The position numbers and the translations under genes were made by a program. A stretch of 64,000 nucleotides of DNA from Aeromicrobium stalagmiti (GTDB taxonomy: Bacteria > Actinomycetota > Actinomycetes > Propionibacteriales > Nocardioidaceae), in assembly GCF_013283745.1 (NCBI RefSeq), contig NZ_JABSTZ010000001.1, forward strand, positions 1,506,406 through 1,570,405. The letters run 5' to 3'. Below the pieces are notes generated by a model that saw nothing but the letters and a program-made list of their open reading frames with translations, searched no databases and was not told the DNA's origin. This document shows positions 18,401 through 28,748 of this stretch, one piece after another; position 1 is the first letter of the stretch; the number at the start of each line of letters is the position of its first letter.

Positions 18401-18872
18401 CGATCCCGTCTCGGTCGGCTACATGTACCTGCTCAAGCTGCACCACCTGGTCGACGACAAGATCCACGCACGTTCCACGGGTCCCTACTCGATGATCACG
18501 CAGCAGCCCCTGGGCGGCAAGGCGCAGTTCGGTGGACAGCGTTTCGGCGAGATGGAGGTGTGGGCCCTCGAGGCCTACGGAGCGGCGTACGCGCTGCAGG
18601 AGCTCCTCACCATCAAGTCCGACGACATCCTCGGACGCGTCAAGGTCTACGAAGCCATCGTCAAGGGCGAGAACGTGCCGGAGCCGGGTATCCCGGAGTC
18701 CTTCAAGGTTCTCGTCAAGGAGATGCAGTCCCTGTGTCTCAACGTCGAGGTGCTCTCGAGCGACGGAACCGCTGTCGAGATGCGCGACGCGGAAGAGGAT
18801 CTCTTCCGTGCCGCCGAAGAGCTCGGCATCGATCTGTCCCGGCGCGAGCCCTCCAGCGTGGAAGAAGTCTGA
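15411..18872 (+). CDS. rpoB: RNA polymerase beta subunit
   Basis: A 1153-residue catalytic subunit. The TTG start at 15411 gives [10 protein letters not shown], the usual actinobacterial N-terminus, and has GGAAGGA 6 bases upstream; the longer upstream frame is not translated. The rifampicin-binding cluster [20 protein letters not shown] lies near residues 411-430 and has Ala425 where Escherichia coli has Ser522. The active-site segment [11 protein letters not shown] and the C-terminal [20 protein letters not shown], which contacts beta-prime, are intact. A hairpin separates it from rpoC. Confidence 0.99.
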   Translation: MAASRNTATVQPRRISFAKIAEPLEVPELLALQTDSFAWLIGDEKWKEGVDAALAAGRTDVSTKSGLEEIFEEISPIEDFSETMSLSFRDHRFEPPKYSVDDCKDRDVTYAAPLFVTAEFMNNETGEIKSQTVFMGDFPLMTDKGTFIINGTERVVVSQLVRSPGVYFERTPDKTSDKDIYTAKVIPSRGAWLEFEIDKRDMVGVRLDRKRKQSVTVLLKALGWTEAQILEEFGQYESIRLTLEKDNTTGQDDALLDIYRKLRPGEPPSREAAQTLLDNYYFNAKRYDTAKVGRYKINKKLGVDEAFDQQTLTIDDIVSTIKYIVALHAGETELATAAGDTIVEADDIDHFGNRRMRTVGELIQNQLRTGLARMERVVRERMTTQDVEAITPQTLINIRPVVAALKEFFGTSQLSQFMDQNNPLAGLTHKRRLSALGPGGLSRERAGYEVRDVHPSHYGRMCPIETPEGPNIGLIGSLASYGRINSFGFVETPYRKVVKNKVTEQIDYLTATDEDRFIIAQANSILSEDGTFAEDMVLVRQKGGEAELRPAADVDYMDVSPRQMVSVATALIPFLEHDDANRALMGSNMQRQAVPLIRNDAPLVGTGMEFRAAVDAGDVTVAKVAGVVNEVSADAIEIMQDDGSYFTYRLAKFKRSNQGTCTNQRPLVAHGQRVEVGTPLADGPCTDEGEMALGTNLLVAFMPWQGHNYEDAIILSQRVVQDDLLTSIHIEEHEVDARDTKLGPEEITRDIPNVSEEMLADLDERGIIRIGAEVGNGDVLVGKVTPKGETELTPEERLLRAIFGEKAREVRDTSLKVPHGESGTVIGVRVFDSAEGDELSPGVNQLVRVYVAQKRKISNGDKLAGRHGNKGVISKINPIEDMPFLEDGTPVDIVLNPLGVPGRMNVGQVLETHLGWVAKTGWDITDMKDEWADRLRAIGADRAPKDSNVATPVFDGAREDEIQGLLASTLPNRDGERMVKRDGKAVLFDGRTGEQFPDPVSVGYMYLLKLHHLVDDKIHARSTGPYSMITQQPLGGKAQFGGQRFGEMEVWALEAYGAAYALQELLTIKSDDILGRVKVYEAIVKGENVPEPGIPESFKVLVKEMQSLCLNVEVLSSDGTAVEMRDAEEDLFRAAEELGIDLSRREPSSVEEV

Positions 18873-18878
18873 GACGTC

Positions 18879-18904
18879 GCGAGGGCCCCGCACGGGGCCC
18901 TCGC
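18879..18904 (+). terminator. rpoB-rpoC intercistronic hairpin
   Basis: GCGAGGGCCCC (18879-18889) pairs with GGGGCCCTCGC (18894-18904), an 11-bp perfect stem with loop GCAC, starting 6 bases after the rpoB stop. It could be a partial terminator, an RNA processing site or an mRNA-stabilising element, since rpoC must be expressed from the same transcript. Confidence 0.6.
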
Positions 18905-18960
18905 ACCCTCAGCCTGAATCCACCACCAGCAAGAACTTCTGAAAGGGAAAGAAGACCAAC

Positions 18961-22779
<3,819 letters not shown>

Positions 22780-22795
22780 TCCGTCGCTGAACGAA

Positions 22796-22831
22796 CGAAG
22801 CCCCCCGGTCCGCAAGGGCCGGGGGGCTTCG
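22796..22831 (+). terminator. rpoC terminator hairpin
   Basis: CGAAGCCCCCCGG (22796-22808) pairs with CCGGGGGGCTTCG (22819-22831). The stem continues inward to close a GCAA tetraloop at 22812-22815, giving 18 bp in total with one G-T pair and no T-run. Confidence 0.85.
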
Positions 22832-22849
22832 TCGTCACCTGTTGATGGA

Positions 22850-23004
22850 CGACCCCCTTGACCGTGCCTGTCGTCGAGGCGGCCTGGGCCGGCAGGGTCA
22901 TCCCGGTCAGGAGCAGGGCGATCACCCTGAGCAGCGCGGCCGGTGGAGATGCGCGGAACAGACGTGTGGTTGTCGACCGGCGCAGCTCGTTCGACGCGGC
23001 TGGA
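22850..23004 (-). pseudogene. Vestigial signal-peptide frame after cutinase gene
   Basis: On the minus strand, just past the cutinase stop, an open frame reads RRSTTTRLF, then LLRVIALLLTGMTLPAQA, then ASTTGTVKGVV: a charged n-region, a hydrophobic core, an AxA-type cleavage site and a short mature start. No ATG or GTG lies before the charged region, and the frame runs into the rpoC terminator. It looks like the decayed 5' end of a secreted-protein gene cut off by rearrangement. Chance coding-like sequence in high-GC DNA is the alternative. Nothing else was recognised between rpoC and the cutinase gene. Confidence 0.35.
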
Positions 23005-23775
23005 TCAGACGCCGCTGCGGGCCAGGATCCGGTCGAGCTGTCGTGCGGTGGCCCGGGCCGACGACTCCTGCTCGTAGAAGTGCTTGTGGGTCGCCGATGG
23101 AGGCCCGCCGGGAGCCCCCTGGTCGTTGCAGATCTCGTCGCCCTCGACGCACAGGGCGATCGCCGACCGCCGCAGGTCAGGGTCGATCGGCGTGCCCGAT
23201 CCGAGCCGCCCATGGCCCGTGACCGGTGCCGCGGCATAGCTCCACTGGACGATGTCGTCGGACGGGTTGCGACGGGGGTCGGCGATCATCGCGACCAGCG
23301 CCACCCGGCGGGCCTCGCTCGCGGAGACATCGACCGACGCGGCGTGGACGACCTGGGCGCCCTGGCTGAACCCGACCAGCGCGAACCGGCTGTCGGGGCA
23401 TCTCTGCCCCAGCGTGTCGAGCCTGCTCGTCATCATGCGGGCGCCGCGCGCGACGTGGTCCTGGTAGGCCTCGAGGGTTGCGGTCTTCGACGAGTCGTAG
23501 CGGATCGCCTCGATGCGCAGCGTCGTGTCGGACCGCTGGTGCAGGCGGCGCGCGAGCTGCTCGACCGTCAGGCGCACCTCGGTGCCCACCCCGAAGTTGA
23601 GGTCAGGATCCTGGGTCGACCCGCGGGCGCCGAGGACGACGAGGTCGGCGCACGTCTGCCCGACCAGCAGCGACCGGTCGGTGGGATCGTTCCGGCCCGA
23701 CGACTCGGAGAAGCAACCGCCCATCAGCAGGGCGGAGACCAGGAGGACGGCGAGGCGGGCTGGCCGCCGCGTCAC
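23005..23775 (-). CDS. Cutinase-family serine esterase, lipoprotein
   Basis: A 256-residue alpha/beta-hydrolase of the cutinase family (cutinase-like proteins of actinobacteria act as lipases or phospholipases). Lipobox L17?-M-G-G-C21 follows an arginine-rich n-region, so it should be membrane-anchored outside the cell. The nucleophile is Ser137 in GFSQGA; Asp213 or Asp218 and His230 or His232 complete the triad. C42/C126 and C209/C216 match the family's disulfides, and RGSTQD near 51-56 forms the oxyanion region. The GTG at 23775 overlaps the upstream acyltransferase stop (GTGA on the minus strand), so the two form an operon. Confidence 0.85.
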   Translation of the reverse strand: MTRRPARLAVLLVSALLMGGCFSESSGRNDPTDRSLLVGQTCADLVVLGARGSTQDPDLNFGVGTEVRLTVEQLARRLHQRSDTTLRIEAIRYDSSKTATLEAYQDHVARGARMMTSRLDTLGQRCPDSRFALVGFSQGAQVVHAASVDVSASEARRVALVAMIADPRRNPSDDIVQWSYAAAPVTGHGRLGSGTPIDPDLRRSAIALCVEGDEICNDQGAPGGPPSATHKHFYEQESSARATARQLDRILARSGV

Positions 23776-24902
23776 TTCGCCGGGACCGTGGTCGTCGGGT
23801 TGGGCGGCGGCTTGATCTCGCCGGCGTCGTCGACGGCGCTGGCGGGCACCCGAACTGACGGTGGTTCGGCCTCGCGGAACAGCCAGGTCAGCTTCGGCTC
23901 GAACAGGGGGCGAAACAGCGTGGCGACCGGCTTGGTCATGAGCAGGTTGGCCACGACCACCGCGGCCAGCATGAATCCGATGACGGACACCGCACCGTAC
24001 TCCTGCAGGTTCTTCCAGATCTGCAGCTCGCGGTCGAGCAGGATGATGATGTAGCCGTGCAGGAGGTAGCAGTAGAACGTCCGCCCGCCGAGCACGGTCG
24101 TGAAGGACCTGGAGCGAGGGATCAGCGACAAGGTGGCGAAGGTGAGCAGCGCGCCCACCAGCAGCAGCTCGCCGCGCATCATCATGCCGCCCCACGCGGT
24201 GGCGTCGAGCGGGTCCTCGGCGTAGCGGTCCTTCCACAGCAGCCACTGGGTCGTCCAGTCGGCGGAGTAGAGCTGACAGATCACGAACGAGACCACGAGC
24301 GCCACGACGGACGCGATGCGGATGCGGATGTCGCCAAGCTTCATGAACAGCTCGCGGTTCATGTGCAGGCCGATGACCCAGAACGGCAGGAGGGCGAGCA
24401 CCTTGGGCAGGGCCAGCACGTTGGGGATCTCGATCAGGCCGGCGAGCAGGGAGATCACGATCGACGTCGTGATGGGGTACTTCAGCGCCCGCCAGATGGG
24501 CGTCGTGATGCGCCAGATGAACAGGGCGGCGAGGAACCAGCCGAGCCACTGCGGCGAGAGGATCATCAACGTCTCGGGCTTGCCGTCGTAGTGACGCGTG
24601 ATGAGCTGCAGGCTGGTCTCGACCAGGAGGTACGGCACGATCAGCGTGCTGACGATGCGCCGGATCTGACGGAAGTCACCGATGTAGTGACGAGCCGTGT
24701 AGCCCGAGATCAGGATGAAGAACGGCATGTGGAACAGGTAGATCCACGTGTAGACGCCCTTGGCGGAGTCCATCACGACGTACTCGGTGAGGGAGTGACC
24801 GATGACGACCAGCAGCATCACCCAGTAGCGGGCGTTGTCGAGATAGGCCACGCGCTCCTTGGGCGGAGCGGTGGCCACGGGCAGCGGGTCGAGGGCACTC
24901 AT
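23772..24902 (-). CDS. Membrane acyltransferase, family 3 (O-acetylase type)
   Basis: A 376-residue polytopic protein of the acyltransferase-3 family. The N-terminal motif RYWVMLLVVIGHSLTEY contains the catalytic-type His, and FHMPFFILISGY is the second family signature. About nine to ten hydrophobic segments follow, with a Pro-rich C-terminal tail. Members acetylate or acylate sugars, peptidoglycan or lipids at the membrane, and this one resembles the fucose O-acetylase group. The start is ATG 24902; AGGAGGG sits very close to it, an unusually short spacing. It is co-transcribed with the cutinase, suggesting paired surface acylation and deacylation, which is inference. Confidence 0.78.
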   Translation of the reverse strand: MSALDPLPVATAPPKERVAYLDNARYWVMLLVVIGHSLTEYVVMDSAKGVYTWIYLFHMPFFILISGYTARHYIGDFRQIRRIVSTLIVPYLLVETSLQLITRHYDGKPETLMILSPQWLGWFLAALFIWRITTPIWRALKYPITTSIVISLLAGLIEIPNVLALPKVLALLPFWVIGLHMNRELFMKLGDIRIRIASVVALVVSFVICQLYSADWTTQWLLWKDRYAEDPLDATAWGGMMMRGELLLVGALLTFATLSLIPRSRSFTTVLGGRTFYCYLLHGYIIILLDRELQIWKNLQEYGAVSVIGFMLAAVVVANLLMTKPVATLFRPLFEPKLTWLFREAEPPSVRVPASAVDDAGEIKPPPNPTTTVPAK

Positions 24903-24950
24903 CCCTCCTGACTCTAATAGCCTGAGGCCAATCTGACCTGTGGAGGGCAC

Positions 24951-25415
24951 ATGAGCGAGCCGACCCGCACGCAGCGGCTGGGAGCGTACGCCGTCGTGCT
25001 GCGCGACGCCCACATCCTGCTCACCCGCATCTCGCCGGCCGGCTACCCCGCAGGAGCGTGGACGCTGCCCGGTGGGGGAGTCGACCACGGGGAGTCGCCG
25101 CACGATGCGGTCGTGCGGGAGCTGCACGAGGAGACCGGCCTGCAGGCGCTCACGTCACGCCTCGTCGACGTCCACGACGTGCACGTCGTCGCCCAGGGGC
25201 GTGACGACCAGTACGAGGACTACCACGGCGTGCATCTGCTCTACGCCGTCACGGTGGACCCGTCGGTCAAGCCCCACGTCGTCGAGGTGGGAGGCACCAC
25301 CGACGTCGCCATGTGGGTGCCGATCGACCGGGTCGGGTCAGCCGACCACGCCCCGGTGCTCCCGATGGTCACCCATGCGCTGGAGCGCGCGGATCACTTC
25401 GCGGCAGGCGTGTAG
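24951..25415 (+). CDS. Nudix hydrolase
   Basis: A 154-residue protein with a complete Nudix box: G42, E48, R56, E57, E60, E61 and G63 follow the GX5EX7REUXEEXGU pattern. Such enzymes cleave nucleoside diphosphates linked to another group; the substrate is not predictable here. It starts 48 bases from the divergent acyltransferase, with GGAGGGCAC before ATG. Its 3' end overlaps the convergent lipoprotein gene by 22 bases. Confidence 0.9.
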   Translation: MSEPTRTQRLGAYAVVLRDAHILLTRISPAGYPAGAWTLPGGGVDHGESPHDAVVRELHEETGLQALTSRLVDVHDVHVVAQGRDDQYEDYHGVHLLYAVTVDPSVKPHVVEVGGTTDVAMWVPIDRVGSADHAPVLPMVTHALERADHFAAGV

Positions 25416-26533
25416 AACAGCGCGGTGTAGTTGCCGCGGGCCGACAAGATGTAGACCGCGCGGGCGATCGAGCCGTCCTTGGTCCTGACGGCGTACATCG
25501 TGCTGACGGAGTTGAGGTCCTCGGTGACGTCCTTGGTGACCTTGCCGTCGGGGCTGTTGGCGCGAACGAACTGCTCGGCGACCTGGTCGGCGGCGAAGGC
25601 ACGCGTCGTCGTGACGGCTGCGAACTTCGGCGTGAAGCCGCTCAGCAGCAGCGTGGCGCTGGTCGGTGCGGTCCAGCCGTTGACCAGCTTGGTCGTCGAC
25701 GGGGCGTCCTCGTCCATCTTGGGCCAGATCAGCCCGGAGGTCTCGTCCTGCGACTTGATCTCGGCGACGTTGTCGAGCGAGCCGGTCTCGCGGGCGATCT
25801 GTCCGGCGCGGGGGTCGCCGACGTACTCGACGAGCACCTGCATGACGGGGCGGGTCATCGCCGCCGGCGGAGCGGTGCGGGTCGAGAGCCTGCCGGGATC
25901 GACCTTGAGCGTCACCCGGATCTCGCGGTTGCCCTCGGTGTTGCCGCGGGCCACGGCCTCGCAGCGGGTGATGCGACGCTCCTTGGACCGGCAGTAGGTC
26001 GAGAGGTCGTTGAGGTCGAGGTCGGCGGTGGGGATCGCCGCGTCCATCTGGGCCAGCATCTCTCGGACGACGGTGCTGGGGTCGCCGTCGATGCGCATCA
26101 GGGAGATCGTCGTGTCGGGCCGAGGCGGCTCCTCCAACAGCTTGAACGAGTCGGGGCTGGGGCGAGTCGTGGGCGTCGGGGTCGGGCTGGGTGACGGCGT
26201 GCCGTTGGCCTCGTCCTCGGCCACCTTGTCGGCGGCCTCGGCGTCCTTCTGCGCCTGCGCTGCGTCGAGCTCGGGGCGGAACGCCGAGATGAGCCGAGGA
26301 CTGCGATAGCGGAAGAGCGGTCCGAGCTGAGTGGCGCCGGCCGGCACGTAGAGGCCGTAGGCGATGGGGCTCTCGGGCCCCGACTCGCTGTCGGAGAGGT
26401 CGGGAGCCTGCGTCGTCCTGGTCGTGGACGTCGCCGTGGGCGACGGGTCGGGCGAGTCCTCGCTCGTGCAGGCGGCGAGGGCGCTGAGCATCAGGACGGC
26501 GGCGAGCGCGCTCCGGCCGGACCGAGACTTCAT
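25394..26533 (-). CDS. Putative lipoprotein of unknown function
   Basis: A 379-residue exported protein with lipobox L19-A-A-C22 after [18 protein letters not shown]. Two low-complexity Ser/Pro/Thr stretches occur, at about 23-50 and around residues 110-128 (a [13 protein letters not shown] segment). The rest is globular with four or so Cys residues and no motif I recognise. The start has AAGGGGA about 4 bases before ATG. It is convergent with the Nudix gene and divergent from the GntR gene, so it is probably a single-gene unit. Confidence 0.75.
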   Translation of the reverse strand: MKSRSGRSALAAVLMLSALAACTSEDSPDPSPTATSTTRTTQAPDLSDSESGPESPIAYGLYVPAGATQLGPLFRYRSPRLISAFRPELDAAQAQKDAEAADKVAEDEANGTPSPSPTPTPTTRPSPDSFKLLEEPPRPDTTISLMRIDGDPSTVVREMLAQMDAAIPTADLDLNDLSTYCRSKERRITRCEAVARGNTEGNREIRVTLKVDPGRLSTRTAPPAAMTRPVMQVLVEYVGDPRAGQIARETGSLDNVAEIKSQDETSGLIWPKMDEDAPSTTKLVNGWTAPTSATLLLSGFTPKFAAVTTTRAFAADQVAEQFVRANSPDGKVTKDVTEDLNSVSTMYAVRTKDGSIARAVYILSARGNYTALFYTPAAK

Positions 26534-26628
26534 CGATTCCCCTTGTCGTCACCCACGCGTGGGACATGATCACGTCAGCGGCCCGGGGGCACGTCGATCC
26601 GACGGCGACCGGTCCACCAGCACCACAC

Positions 26629-26646
26629 GATATCGTTTGGCACCAA
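26629..26646 (+). promoter_or_regulatory. Candidate GntR operator
   Basis: Two adjacent short palindromes, CGATATCG (26629-26636) and TTGGCACCAA (26637-26646), lie 32 to 50 bases ahead of the GntR start, in the intergenic region with the divergent lipoprotein gene. GntR/FCD repressors often bind such dyads to control their own operon. It is a guess from position and symmetry. Confidence 0.3.
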
Positions 26647-26678
26647 GGCGAAGGATCCAGAGGGGAGAACCAGCCACG

Positions 26679-27416
26679 ATGGCTCGCATCTCCACGACCG
26701 ACCGGGTGTTCGCCTCGCTGCGGGAGTCGATCGTGACCGGCGAGTTCCCGGCCGGGTCGCTGCACTCGATCTATCGCCTGGCCGACCTGCTCGACGTCTC
26801 GCGCACGCCGGTCCGTGAGGCGGTGCTCCGCCTGGCCGACATCGGCCTGGTGACGATCGAGCGCAATCGCGGCGTCCGCATCCGTGGCGTCTCGGTCTCG
26901 GACGTGCAGGCGGTGTTCGAGCTGCGGCTCATGCTCGAGGTCCCGGCGGCGGCGTTCGCGGCTGCCCACGCCGACGCTGCGACCGTCGCCACGATCGAGG
27001 CCGAGCTCGACGCGATGCGCACCTGCGTGGGGGACGACGACGAGGCCGGTTTCACCGCTCACGACCGGCTGCTCCACCAGGCGATCGGCGCGGCGACGGG
27101 CAACGCCCGGCTGCGGGGGGAGGTCGCGACGCTCCGTGACTCGATCCAGGCCCGCGGCGCCTCCACGATCCGGCGGTCCCGGGGCATGGGCGACGTCGCG
27201 GAGGAGCATGCACCGATCGTCGCGGCGATCGCCTCGCGTGACCCGGCCGAGGCCGCCGCACGCATGGAGGACCACCTGGTCCGCACCGCGACCCTGCTGA
27301 TGGAGCAGGTGGCGGTCGACGGGGTCGACCTCGTCGATCCCGGCTGGTCGCGCGGTCTGCGGGAGCACCTCTACCTGCCCGGTCGATCGGCGACGGCACA
27401 GCCACCGACGCAGTAG
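26679..27416 (+). CDS. GntR-family regulator, FCD (FadR/VanR) type
   Basis: A 245-residue transcription factor. The winged helix-turn-helix (about 8-70) includes YRLADLLDVSRTPVREAVLR, the typical GntR recognition region. The C-terminal FCD ligand domain (about 82-220) has AHDRLLHQAIGAATGN and the His residues near 195 expected to bind a metal with a carboxylate ligand. ATG 26679 is chosen because AGGGGAG precedes it; the longer upstream frame crosses the promoter. A dehydrogenase and an FAD oxidase follow, so it probably responds to a hydroxy or keto acid they handle. Confidence 0.9.
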   Translation: MARISTTDRVFASLRESIVTGEFPAGSLHSIYRLADLLDVSRTPVREAVLRLADIGLVTIERNRGVRIRGVSVSDVQAVFELRLMLEVPAAAFAAAHADAATVATIEAELDAMRTCVGDDDEAGFTAHDRLLHQAIGAATGNARLRGEVATLRDSIQARGASTIRRSRGMGDVAEEHAPIVAAIASRDPAEAAARMEDHLVRTATLLMEQVAVDGVDLVDPGWSRGLREHLYLPGRSATAQPPTQ

Positions 27417-27456
27417 CATGCTAGCGTGACCCCACGCGGAGAGACGAGGAGCTGAC

Positions 27457-28746
27457 GTGTCAGGTTTCCACCCCAGCCATCCGGAGACGGTCTTCACCTA
27501 CGGGGCGCCCGGCCTCAAGTTCGGTGTCGGCGCTCGCCACGAGCTCGGCCACGACCTCGCCCAGCTGGACGCGCGTCGGGTCCTCGTCGTGACCGATCCC
27601 GGCGTGGCCGCGACGGGGTCGCCCGCAGAGATCGCCGAGGCGCTGCGTGCCGCGTCCATCGAGGCGGTCGTCTTCGACCGCGCGCGTGTCGAGCCGACCG
27701 ACGGGAGCCTCGAGGAGGCCATCGCGTTCGCCCGTTCCGAAGGCCCGTTCGACGCGATCGTCGCGGTGGGCGGCGGCAGTGCCATCGACACCGCGAAGGC
27801 CGTCAACCTGCTGACGACCAACGAGGGCGAGCTGATGGACTACGTCAACGCGCCCGTCGGCCGGGCCCGCGCTCCGAAGAACCCGCTCCTGCCGCTCATC
27901 GCCGTGCCGACGACGACCGGCACCGGCAGCGAGAGCACGACGATCTGCGTGCTCGACGTCGTCAGCCAGCACGTCAAGACGGGCATCTCGCACGCGCGGC
28001 TGCGTCCGGCGTTCGCCGTCGTCGACCCCGAGCTCACGCTGACCCAGCCCGCCGGAGTCACCGCGGCGTCAGGACTCGACATCCTGTGCCACGCCCTCGA
28101 GAGCTACACCGCACGTCCGTTCGCCTCCTACGAGCACAAGCAGGCCCACGAGCGGGTGCCCTACTGCGGCTCCAACCCGATCGCCGACATGTGGTCGGAG
28201 AAGGCGCTGAGCCTGATGTCCGCCTCGTTCCGCCGCGCCGTGCACCACGGTGACGACATCGCTGCCCGCACCGAGGTCGCGATGGCGGCGACCTTCGCGG
28301 GGCTCGGCTTCGGCAATGCGGGCGTGCACATCCCGCACGCCAATGCCTACCCGATCGCCGGCCAGGTCCGCGACTTCCGTCCCGAGGGCTACGAGGCAGA
28401 CCACGCGATGGTGCCGCACGGCATGGCGGTGTCCCTGACGGCCCCGGCAGCGTTCCGCTACACGTTCGAGGCCGCCCCCGAGCGCCACGTCCGGGCTGCC
28501 GAGCTGCTCGACCCCACGGCGGTGCGCCCGGATGACGCTGCCGACTTCCTGCCGCAGGTGCTCGCCTCGATCATGCGAGACGTCGGCATCCCGTCCGGCA
28601 TCGGCGCCGTCGGCTTCGGCGCGGGCGACATCGACTCGCTCGTCGAGGGCACGATGAAGCAGCAGCGGCTGCTCGCCACCGCGCCGCTCGAGGTCACCGA
28701 GGACGCCGTCGCGACGATCCTCGACGAGTCGATCGAGATCTGGTAG
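27457..28746 (+). CDS. Hydroxyacid-oxoacid transhydrogenase (iron-containing ADH)
   Basis: A 429-residue class III alcohol dehydrogenase. GGGSAID at 105-111 is the nucleotide site; D208, H212, H294 and H321 are the probable metal ligands. The C-terminal part, from MVPHGMAVSLTAPAAF through APERHVRAAELLDP to a TILDESIEIW end, follows the human ADHFE1 pattern rather than generic alcohol dehydrogenases. ADHFE1 converts 4-hydroxybutyrate plus 2-oxoglutarate to succinic semialdehyde plus D-2-hydroxyglutarate with bound cofactor. GTG 27457 has GACGAGGAG upstream and is 40 bases after the regulator. The next gene could re-oxidise D-2-hydroxyglutarate. A simple 4-hydroxybutyrate dehydrogenase is the alternative. 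Confidence 0.82.
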   Translation: MSGFHPSHPETVFTYGAPGLKFGVGARHELGHDLAQLDARRVLVVTDPGVAATGSPAEIAEALRAASIEAVVFDRARVEPTDGSLEEAIAFARSEGPFDAIVAVGGGSAIDTAKAVNLLTTNEGELMDYVNAPVGRARAPKNPLLPLIAVPTTTGTGSESTTICVLDVVSQHVKTGISHARLRPAFAVVDPELTLTQPAGVTAASGLDILCHALESYTARPFASYEHKQAHERVPYCGSNPIADMWSEKALSLMSASFRRAVHHGDDIAARTEVAMAATFAGLGFGNAGVHIPHANAYPIAGQVRDFRPEGYEADHAMVPHGMAVSLTAPAAFRYTFEAAPERHVRAAELLDPTAVRPDDAADFLPQVLASIMRDVGIPSGIGAVGFGAGDIDSLVEGTMKQQRLLATAPLEVTEDAVATILDESIEIW

Positions 28747-28748
28747 CC

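Noticed and set aside
15237..18893. Minus-strand open frame of 1218 codons opposite rpoB
   Set aside because: It mirrors rpoB along its length; composition and lack of motifs mark it as a GC shadow.
24057..24911. Plus-strand open frame of 284 codons
   Set aside because: It lies opposite the acyltransferase, which has real membrane segments and family motifs on the minus strand.
25338..27497. Minus-strand open frame of 719 codons across the GntR region
   Set aside because: Overlaps the lipoprotein gene in another frame and the GntR gene on the other strand; both of those have real motifs.
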